Shown one piece after another: positions 7,639 through 13,711 of a DNA stretch of 15,749 nt. The translations under genes were made by a program, and so were the position numbers. The DNA is from an uncultured Clostridia bacterium. GTDB taxonomy: Bacteria; Bacillota_A; Clostridia; TANB77; CAG-508. The notes under the pieces were generated by a model, which was not told the DNA's origin, made no database searches, and worked only from the letters and a program-made list of their open reading frames with translations. How positions within the stretch are numbered: position 1 is the first letter of the stretch; each line of letters begins with the position of its first letter. The stretch lies in assembly GCA_947588915.1 (NCBI GenBank), contig CANPZA010000024.1, positions 1-15,749 on the forward strand, written 5' to 3'.

Positions 7639-7655
7639 AAAGAGGAGGAATTAAA

Positions 7656-8592
7656 ATGGTCGAAGATAACCAAATCAAAGCACAAGTATCACCTTTTGCA
7701 ATAAGAGAAGGGGAAATCAAAACATTTGATGGAAAAGATGGATATGTATCTATGAATCAAATAGTACATAAAATTGACATACGGACATATTAATGAAATT
7801 CATTTTGCAATATTAGAATTAGTAAATGAATTTGAATTTATGACTTCAAGGCAATTATATCAAATGCTAGAAATAAAAGGAATTGATCCAAAATCACAAG
7901 ATAAACTAAACAACAAATTAGATCAACTTGTAAAATCAAAAATATTAACAAGATATTATTTTACTTCTGATGAAGGTAAAGGAATATATAGAATTTATTG
8001 TTTAGAAAAAATGGGGAAATACTTATTAAATTCAAAAGAAATTGAATGCAAATGGCAACCATCTGATAATACAAAACCAGTTCCAATGATTAAAAAAAGG
8101 TTAGCAGGAAACCAAACCTTAATTGCATATTTAAGAAAAGTAAAGGCTTTTGATAGCTATGTGGTAAAACCAGCAATAACAGCAAAAGTAGCAGGAAAAA
8201 TGTTTAAAGCATCAGGTGGAAGTGTAAAATTAACAAAGAATAAAAAATCAATACAATTTGTATTTGAAGTAATAAGAAGAGAAGTTGACTGGCAAAAGAA
8301 AACAATAGATAAAATGAGACTTTATAAGGAATTTTATGAGAATTTTATACCAGGAGACTCAGGTTTTAGTAATATGCCACAACTAATTTTAATTTGTGAA
8401 GATGAAAAACACATGGCAGAAACTTTTAAGGAAATAGTTAAAAATCAAGTAGAAATACCTCAAATTAAATTATACTTTACAACTGACTTAAGACAAAATA
8501 ATGAAACCTTAGAAGACACTTTAGTTGAATTCAAACTAGTAGATGGAAAATACAAAATGGAAAACATCGAATTAAAATTATTAGGTATGTAG
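7656..8592 (+). CDS. Winged-helix DNA-binding protein, replication-relaxation-like; requires +1 shift at CGG
   Basis: Starting at the ATG at 7656, behind AGAGGAGG at 7641-7648, the frame runs 42 codons (MVEDNQIKAQVSPFAIREGE...) to an in-frame CGG at 7782 and then TAA four codons later. Skipping one base continues into the 270-codon remainder, giving 311 aa. After Gly43, HINEIHFAILELVNEFEFMT and SRQLYQMLEIKG form a winged-helix domain (about 45-115, with LDQLVKSKILTRYYF). A mixed domain with REVDWQKKTIDKMRLYKEFYE follows (about 130-300). The pattern resembles replication-relaxation family proteins found near mobile or replication genes; I am only moderately sure. No relaxase or plasmid gene lies nearby. 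The alternative is that translation starts at TTG 7774 without any ribosome binding site, which is less likely. Confidence 0.65.
7782..7785 (+). other. In-frame CGG(A) +1 recoding site in the winged-helix gene
   Basis: Zero frame reads GAC ATA CGG ACA TAT TAA. Skipping C7782 gives ATA GGA CAT ATT AAT GAA, joining the well-initiated N-terminus to the winged-helix domain. Preceding codon ATA. Conservation of this Gly is unknown because the family is not firmly identified. Confidence 0.7.
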
Positions 8593-8624
8593 GGATTTAG
8601 GGACGTTCTTTAAATCCCTTTTTT
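8592..8624 (+). terminator. Terminator hairpin between convergent genes
   Basis: GGGATTTA (8592-8599) pairs with TAAATCCC (8611-8618) around an 11-base loop, followed by T8619-8624. It overlaps the last base of the winged-helix stop and contains the pflA stop codon (8610-8612, minus strand). The loop GGGACGTTCTT resembles motifs of small dispersed repeats in Firmicutes, but I cannot test that here. Confidence 0.65.
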
Positions 8625-9380
8625 ATGCAAAGAATTTTTTTGAGACATCCCTAAAATTTTCTTTGCATTTTCAATGTCATTATCATTTGCAGGTCTAACA
8701 TCTTCTAAATCATATTTAAGACCAAGTTCTTTCCATTTATATTTACCCATATTATGATAGGGCAAAAATTCAACTTTCTCAACAGATTTCAATGTAGAAA
8801 TAAAATTGCGTAATTTTAATAAATCATTTTTATCATCTGTAATTCCTGGAATAAGAACTTGTCTAATCCAAATTGGGATATTATTTTCGCTTAGATATCT
8901 AGCAAATTCTAATTCTAATTTATTAGATTTCCCAACTAATTTTTTACACTTTTTGTCATCTATATGTTTAATATCTAACAAAACTAAGTCAGTTAAGTCT
9001 AATAACTTTTTTATATCACTTGTTAGAGCAACCATACCGTGATGTATCAATACAAGTATGAATATTTTGCTCTTTTAATTTAGTAAAAAGCTCAATTAAA
9101 AAATTGACTTGAAGAAGAGGTTCGCCTCCAGTAGCTGTAACTCCACCGATTAGGTACGATATATTTTTTATAGCGAATAATTTTATTAAAAATTTCATCT
9201 AATGATTTATATTCGCCGTTTATTCATATCCCAAGTATCTCGATTATGGCAATATTTACACTCCAAATGGCAACCTTGCATAAAAAGCACAAATCTGATA
9301 CCAGGACCATCAACTGTGCTAAAAGATTCAATAGAGTGAATTTTCGCATAATATCTTAAATTTTTATTCCTATCTTGCAA
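8610..9380 (-). CDS. pflA: Pyruvate formate-lyase activating enzyme (radical SAM), requires three +1 shifts at CGG
   Basis: Read with three skipped bases this gives a 255-aa protein, close to the family's usual 245-250. PflA uses S-adenosylmethionine and a 4Fe-4S cluster to install the glycyl radical on PflB. The N-terminus reads [20 protein letters not shown], then the cluster motif CHLECKYC (Cys37, Cys41, Cys44) and HNRDTWDM. After the first CGG comes [20 protein letters not shown], after the second [13 protein letters not shown] (SAM-binding GGE), after the third [27 protein letters not shown]. Each frame segment is open only between its own CGG sites. The TTG at 9380 is preferred because AAGGAG (minus strand, 9394-9389) lies 8 bases upstream. 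It is 95 bases downstream of pflB in one operon. Three separate random indels in an otherwise perfect gene would be surprising. Confidence 0.9.
9036..9039 (-). other. In-frame CGG(T) +1 recoding site 3 in pflA
   Basis: On the minus strand the frame reads GAT ACA TCA CGG TAT and stops at TGA seven codons after the CGG starts. Skipping the C gives ACA TCA GGT ATG GTT, that is D-T-S-G-M (Gly114), matching the DTSG motif of PflA proteins. Preceding codon TCA. Confidence 0.85.
9145..9148 (-). other. In-frame CGG(T) +1 recoding site 2 in pflA
   Basis: On the minus strand the frame reads CCT AAT CGG TGG AGT. Skipping the C gives AAT GGT GGA GTT ACA, that is N-G-G-V-T (Gly78), the start of the GGVT-x-x-GGEPLLQ motif. 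It lies exactly 23 codons after site 1 in the shifted frame. Preceding codon AAT. Confidence 0.85.
9215..9218 (-). other. In-frame CGG(C) +1 recoding site 1 in pflA
   Basis: On the minus strand the frame reads ATG AAT AAA CGG CGA ATA TAA. Skipping the C gives AAA GGC GAA TAT AAA, that is K-G-E-Y-K (Gly55), just after the DTWDM motif. The zero-frame product would end 3 codons later at 56 residues and retain only the cluster motif. Preceding codon AAA. Confidence 0.85.
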
Positions 9381-9397
9381 CTTAAAAACTCCTTTTT

Positions 9398-9463
9398 GGG
9401 TAAGGCTGGGACAGGCACCCATTTACCTTTTTGGGTAAATGGGTGCCTGTCCCAGCCTTACCC
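9398..9463. repeat. Perfect 30-bp inverted repeat between pflB and pflA
   Basis: The arm at 9398-9427 is the exact reverse complement of 9434-9463, with a 6-base loop (TTTTTG). It is far more GC-rich than its surroundings and contains GGGACAGGCACCC. Its end lies about 3 bases upstream of the pflA ribosome binding site in the mRNA. CCTTTTTGGGTAA occurs twice (9391-9403 and 9426-9438), once at the ribosome binding site and once across the loop. It looks like a mobile palindromic (REP/MITE-like) element inserted in the intercistronic gap, possibly acting as an mRNA stabiliser or partial terminator. Confidence 0.75.
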
Positions 9464-9475
9464 TTGACATTACCA

Positions 9476-11713
9476 TTAAATTCTTTCATGGATTGTTCGG
9501 TTTATTACATCTAGTTGTTGTTCTTTGGTTAGTTTAGTGAAGTTTACAGCATATCCTGAAACACGTATTGTAAGTTGAGGATATTTTTCAGGATGTTCCA
9601 TAGCATCTTCTAATAAACTTCTGTCAAATACATTAACATTTATATGATGAGCATTTTGTGAAAAATAACCATCTAACATATTAACTAAATTTGATATTCT
9701 ATCATTTTCAGTCTTTCCAAGTGTGCCAGGTGTTATTGAAAATGTAAAAGATATACCATCTTCAGCTGAATTGAATGGAAGTTTTGAAATGGAGTTCATA
9801 ACAGCTAATGCTCCATTTTCATCTCTACCATGAAGAGGATTTGCTCCTGGAGCAAACGGTGAACCTTCTTTTCTGCCATCTGGAGTATTTCCAGTTGCTT
9901 TACCATAAACAACATTAGAAGTTATAGTTAAAATTGATAATGTATGTTTTGCATTTCTATAAGTTTGATGTTTCCTTAATTTATCTATAAATATTTTTAC
10001 GATATTAACAGCAATTTCATCAACATTATCATCATCATTTCCGAATTTTGGAAAATTACCTTCAATTTGATAGTCAATAGCTAATCCAGTTTCATTTCTA
10101 ATAACTTTTACTTTTGCATATTTTATTGCAGATAAAGAGTCAGCAACTACTGATAGACCTGCAATTCCACATGCCATTGTTCTTATTACTTCTCTATCAT
10201 GAAGTGCCATTTCTAAAGCTTCATATGAATATTTATCATGCATGTAATGAATAATGTTTAAGGCTTTTATATAAATTTTTGCTACATAATCCATCATTTG
10301 TTCAAATTTTTCCATGACATCACTATAATCTAAATACTCAGTAGTAATAGGTTCAAATTTTGGAGTTATTTGATTTCCAGATAGTTCATCTTTGCCACCA
10401 TTAATTGCATATAATAAAGTTTTTGCCAAATTTACTCTTGCACCAAAAAATTGCATTTGTTTTCCGATTTTCATTGGAGAAACACAACAAGCAATCCCAT
10501 AATCATCTCCTAATGTAACTCTCATTAAATCATCATTTTCATATTGAATAGATGAGGTATTAATTGATAATTTAGTTGTAAATTTTTTAAAACCTTCAGG
10601 TAATCTTGTAGACCATAAAACTGTTAAATTTGGTTCAGGTGCAGGACCTAAAGTTTCAAGTGTATGCAATATTCTAAATGAATTTTTAGTAACTAAAGTT
10701 CTTCCATCAATTCCCATACCTCCAATACTTTCAGTTACCCATACAGGATCTCCACTAAATAATTCATTATATTCAGGTGTTCTTAAGAAACGAACCATTC
10801 TTAATTTCATTACAAAATGATCTATTATTTCTTGAGCGATTTCTTCAGTAATTGAACCATTTTTTAAATCTCTTTCAAAGTAAATATCTAGAAAAGTGGA
10901 GATTCTACCGATACTCATTGCAGCACCATTTTGTTCTTTTATTGCACCTAAATATCCAAAATATAACCATTGAACAGCTTGAATTGCATTTTTAGCAGGT
11001 ATTGATATATCAAATCCATATTTTGAAGCCATTATTTTTAGTTCATTTAATTTATCGATTTGTTCACTAATTTCTTCACGATTGCGAATAATATCTTCAG
11101 TTAATTCATCAACATCTAAAATGTCAAGTTCTTTTTTCTTTTCTTCAATTAAACAGTCTACACCATATAGAGCAACTCTTCGATAATCACCAATAATTCT
11201 TCCACGACCATAACCATCTGGAAGACCTGTAAGTAAATGTGAAGATCTTGCTCTTCTTATATCTCTAGTATAACAACTAAATACACCATCATTATGAGTT
11301 TTTCTATACTTATGGAAAATTTCTTCAACTTTTTCATCTAATTTTCTACCATATGCTTCGCAAGATTTTTCTACAATTCTAATTCCACCAAATGGCATAA
11401 TTGCTCTTTTTAATGGTTCATCTGTTTGAAGCCCAACTATATCTTCTAAATCTTTATCTATATAACCACTATTGTGACTTGATATAGTAGAAATAGTTTT
11501 AGTATCAATATCTAAAACTGATCCTTTAGATTCCTTTTCTTTTTTGTATAAATCTAAAACTTTATTCCATAATTTTTTTGTTTTTTCTGTACTATTTGTT
11601 AAAAAACTTTCATCACCTTCATATGGAGTATAGTTTTTTTGAATAAAATCTCGTACATTTATTTCATCTTGCCAATCTCCATTTTCAAATCCAATCCATT
11701 GTTCAAATTTCAT
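9476..11713 (-). CDS. pflB: Formate C-acetyltransferase (pyruvate formate-lyase)
   Basis: A 745-aa glycyl radical enzyme converting pyruvate and CoA to acetyl-CoA and formate in anaerobic fermentation. The active-site pair is in [10 protein letters not shown]. The glycyl radical site is in the C-terminal RVSGYAVNF, about 25 residues from the end. Length and motifs match the family (about 740-760 aa). The start at 11713 ([15 protein letters not shown]) is chosen because AGGAGG (11726-11721) lies 7 bases upstream; an upstream in-frame ATG at 11788 has no ribosome binding site. It is unbroken. Its CGG trinucleotides (10041, 10464, 10908, plus-strand CCG positions) all fall across codon boundaries such as TTC GGA and ATC GGT. 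pflA follows, the usual partner. Confidence 0.97.
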   Translation of the reverse strand: MKFEQWIGFENGDWQDEINVRDFIQKNYTPYEGDESFLTNSTEKTKKLWNKVLDLYKKEKESKGSVLDIDTKTISTISSHNSGYIDKDLEDIVGLQTDEPLKRAIMPFGGIRIVEKSCEAYGRKLDEKVEEIFHKYRKTHNDGVFSCYTRDIRRARSSHLLTGLPDGYGRGRIIGDYRRVALYGVDCLIEEKKKELDILDVDELTEDIIRNREEISEQIDKLNELKIMASKYGFDISIPAKNAIQAVQWLYFGYLGAIKEQNGAAMSIGRISTFLDIYFERDLKNGSITEEIAQEIIDHFVMKLRMVRFLRTPEYNELFSGDPVWVTESIGGMGIDGRTLVTKNSFRILHTLETLGPAPEPNLTVLWSTRLPEGFKKFTTKLSINTSSIQYENDDLMRVTLGDDYGIACCVSPMKIGKQMQFFGARVNLAKTLLYAINGGKDELSGNQITPKFEPITTEYLDYSDVMEKFEQMMDYVAKIYIKALNIIHYMHDKYSYEALEMALHDREVIRTMACGIAGLSVVADSLSAIKYAKVKVIRNETGLAIDYQIEGNFPKFGNDDDNVDEIAVNIVKIFIDKLRKHQTYRNAKHTLSILTITSNVVYGKATGNTPDGRKEGSPFAPGANPLHGRDENGALAVMNSISKLPFNSAEDGISFTFSITPGTLGKTENDRISNLVNMLDGYFSQNAHHINVNVFDRSLLEDAMEHPEKYPQLTIRVSGYAVNFTKLTKEQQLDVINRTIHERI

Positions 11714-11802
11714 AAAAAGACCTCCTTTTATTAATTTATTATTTACATTTTTAAGAATATTATAATGATATGGCAAAAATAATAACATTAATAATGGATA
11801 AA

Positions 11803-11836
11803 ACTAAAAATAAAAAACCAATATAAATATTGGTTT
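11803..11836 (-). terminator. Terminator after the XRE regulator gene
   Basis: Arms at 11815-11824 and 11827-11836 (AAACCAATAT / ATATTGGTTT) are perfect 10-bp complements with a 2-base centre. On the minus strand they are followed by a T-rich stretch down to about 11803. It separates the regulator gene from pflB. Confidence 0.55.
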
Positions 11837-11862
11837 CTATATTATATATAATATTATTTATT

Positions 11863-12189
11863 TTATTCTGTTTCTACAATTGCTTTAGCAACATTATAAA
11901 TCAATTTTTGTTTTTCAGGTGAGCAACCTTTTATTAATTCAGAGAATTCTTTATTTAAGTAATTTTTAGAATTGCTAGAAGCACCATTTAAAACATATCC
12001 TTCTGTTACATCTAATAAACCACATAATTGATTTAATCTTTTTAAATTTATATGAGAATTTCCTCTTTCAACTCTGCTTAAAAAAGCAACTGAAATATCA
12101 ATTTGTTCTGCTAGATCTTCTTGGGTTAAATTTTTAGCTAGTCTTGCTTGTTTAATTCTTTGTCCTATTACAGTATAATCTAATGCCAT
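11863..12189 (-). CDS. XRE/Cro-CI family helix-turn-helix regulator
   Basis: A 108-aa protein with a classic HTH_3 domain at about residues 8-62: IGQRIKQARLAKNLTQEDLA, then EQIDISVAFLSRVERGNSHI and NLKRLNQLCGLLDVTEGYVL. The C-terminal 45 residues (LNKEFSELIKGCSPEKQKLIYNVAKAIVETE) form a helical tail often found in small clostridial regulators. AAGGTGAT lies just before the ATG and matches the anti-Shine-Dalgarno. It lies upstream of pflB in the same direction but has its own terminator, so a role in pfl control is only suggested by position. It is divergent from the M23 gene. Confidence 0.88.
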   Translation of the reverse strand: MALDYTVIGQRIKQARLAKNLTQEDLAEQIDISVAFLSRVERGNSHINLKRLNQLCGLLDVTEGYVLNGASSNSKNYLNKEFSELIKGCSPEKQKLIYNVAKAIVETE

Positions 12190-12232
12190 TTTTATATCAC
12201 CTTCCTATTCTAAATATTATTTAATATAGCAT

Positions 12233-12263
12233 TTTATAGTTTAAATTTACAGAAACTAGTCAA
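12233..12263 (-). promoter_or_regulatory. Possible promoter of the XRE regulator gene
   Basis: Minus-strand TTGACT (12263-12258) and TATAAA (12238-12233) with a 19-base spacer, 44 bases before the ATG. The long spacer weakens it. Confidence 0.4.
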
Positions 12264-12476
12264 TATAAATGTAACATATAAGTTAATATAATAATTTATA
12301 TTTAAAATGCATAAAATATTAATAAATTCAATTTGTTATAAAATAATTTATATAGTAAAAAAGAGAAAAAAAGAGAAATAAAGAGCAAAAATGTGTAAAA
12401 AATAGTTTTTTTGGAATATAAAACCATTTAAATTATGCAAAAATAGTTAAATTAAAAGAAAAACAGTATATATAAC

Positions 12477-12506
12477 TTGAAAATGGGGTAAAATGTATGG
12501 TATAAT
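12477..12506 (+). promoter_or_regulatory. Strong promoter of the M23 peptidase gene
   Basis: TTGAAA at 12477-12482, 18-base spacer and TATAAT at 12501-12506 preceded by TGG, an extended -10. The ribosome binding site AAGGAG lies at 12527-12532. Confidence 0.75.
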
Positions 12507-12558
12507 TAATTTTGGTTCTTTTAGAAAAGGAGTGTGAATTAATATTTTAAACAAGAAA

Positions 12559-13545
12559 TTGAAATACTATACGAAAGAAACTTTTAAGTATTTTAATATT
12601 ATGTTCATAGCATTTTGCATTATAACAGGAATTATATTAATAAAATATAAACCGATATACAAAATAAGTATATTTGGTGAAGAAATGGGATATGTAAAAA
12701 ATAAACAAGCTTTTGAAGAAACAGTTAAACAAAATATTTTAGAGAATAAGGAAAAGAATATAGATAATATTGATATAAAAGTAAATCCACAATATGAATT
12801 AAAATTTGTGAATAGAGGAATCGAAACTAATGAAAAAAATATAGCAGAAGTAATAGAAGATGATGTAATTGTAACATATAAATATTATGATGTTAATTTA
12901 AATGATAAATCAATAGATCTATTTAATACTGTTGAAGAAGCAGAAGAATTAGTGAATAAAATAAAAGAGGATAATCAAGATAAACAATTAAAGTTATCTA
13001 TTTTAGAAAAATATACTGAAAATGTTGATGAAGCGAATACAACTACTTTTGAACTTGCTAAAATTGATGTTCAAAAGAAAGTTGAACAAAATATTTTAGA
13101 ACTAGAAAAAGAAAGACAAGAAGAGGAAAGAATAAATAAAATGCCAGAAATAAATGGTATAAAATTAGCATATGTACCAACTTCTACAGGTGTAGTTTCA
13201 TCAAGATATGGTAGCGTAGAAAGTGTTAGGAATTTAAGAACACATACAGGACTGGATATCGCTTCTCCAATAGGTACTGAGATTAAAGCAATAGCATCAG
13301 GAAAAGTTACTTTAGCAGGGATGCAAAATGGATATGGGAATATAGTAAAAATAGATCATGGAAATGGCGTTGAGACATATTATGCACATTGTAATAAGCT
13401 ATTAGTAAAACAAGGAGAGTATGTAGAAGCAGGTAAAGTGATTGCTACTGTAGGAACAACTGGAAATTCAACAGGACCACATTTACATTTAGAAATAAGG
13501 GTTAATGGAAAAAGTGTTAATCCACAGAAATATTTATATAATTAA
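12559..13545 (+). CDS. Membrane-anchored M23 family peptidoglycan endopeptidase
   Basis: At least 328 aa. One N-terminal membrane helix (about 12-28), a charged, partly coiled extracytoplasmic stalk (about 40-195, ELEKERQEEERINK at its end), then a LytM/M23 zinc endopeptidase domain (about 208-325). Zinc ligands are visible: HTGLD (His229, Asp233) and HLH (His308, His310), with catalytic His277 in YAH. All motifs are present, so it is likely active on cell-wall cross-links. The start is uncertain. The TTG at 12559 is 26 bases from AAGGAG (12527-12532), too far, while in-frame ATT codons at 12538 and 12544 have suitable spacing. An in-frame TGA at 12535 blocks anything further upstream. Confidence 0.9.
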   Translation: MKYYTKETFKYFNIMFIAFCIITGIILIKYKPIYKISIFGEEMGYVKNKQAFEETVKQNILENKEKNIDNIDIKVNPQYELKFVNRGIETNEKNIAEVIEDDVIVTYKYYDVNLNDKSIDLFNTVEEAEELVNKIKEDNQDKQLKLSILEKYTENVDEANTTTFELAKIDVQKKVEQNILELEKERQEEERINKMPEINGIKLAYVPTSTGVVSSRYGSVESVRNLRTHTGLDIASPIGTEIKAIASGKVTLAGMQNGYGNIVKIDHGNGVETYYAHCNKLLVKQGEYVEAGKVIATVGTTGNSTGPHLHLEIRVNGKSVNPQKYLYN

Positions 13546-13605
13546 TTAAAATAAATAAAACCTACGAAAATTGATTAATTAGTAAAAAATGTCTAATATT
13601 CTTCG

Positions 13606-13634
13606 GCCAGACTGGTTATACAGCCTGGCTTTTA
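13606..13634 (+). terminator. Rho-independent terminator after the M23 gene
   Basis: GCCAG-A-CTG (13606-13614) pairs with CAG-C-CTGGC (13621-13629) with one A/C mismatch and a 6-base loop, then TTTTA. It lies about 60 bases after the M23 stop and just ahead of the adhE promoter. Confidence 0.7.
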
Positions 13635-13648
13635 TAGTGTTTCAAATA

Positions 13649-13679
13649 TTTACAAAAATTACTAATAATATGTTAGAAT
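13649..13679 (+). promoter_or_regulatory. Probable adhE promoter
   Basis: TTTACA at 13649-13654 and TGT-TAGAAT at 13671-13679 (extended -10), spacer 19. The adhE ATG is 32 bases beyond. Confidence 0.45.
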
Positions 13680-13711
13680 ATGGATAAAATAATACAAAGG
13701 AGGAATTTTTT

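Larger units (their letters stand above)
12190..12558. other. Divergent intergenic region between the regulator and M23 genes
   Basis: About 370 bases of very AT-rich DNA. It carries the likely minus-strand promoter of the regulator (12233-12263), a purine-rich stretch with repeated AAGAGAAA-like units near 12359-12388, and the strong plus-strand promoter at 12477-12506. I see no RNA gene or ORF of note. Confidence 0.6.

Noticed and set aside
12359..12388. Repeated AAGAGAAA-like units as a possible CRISPR or iteron array
   Set aside because: The units are very short, irregular and purely A/G, consistent with base composition; no spacer structure is present.
13601..13629. CGG at 13604 as another recoding site
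   Set aside because: It lies in non-coding DNA at the base of the terminator hairpin after the M23 gene.
13639..13656. Possible Rex-type redox operator upstream of adhE (GTTTCAAATATTTACAAA)
   Set aside because: Only the right half loosely matches the TTGTTAA-N4-TTAACAA consensus as I remember it, and no similar site is clear before pflB.
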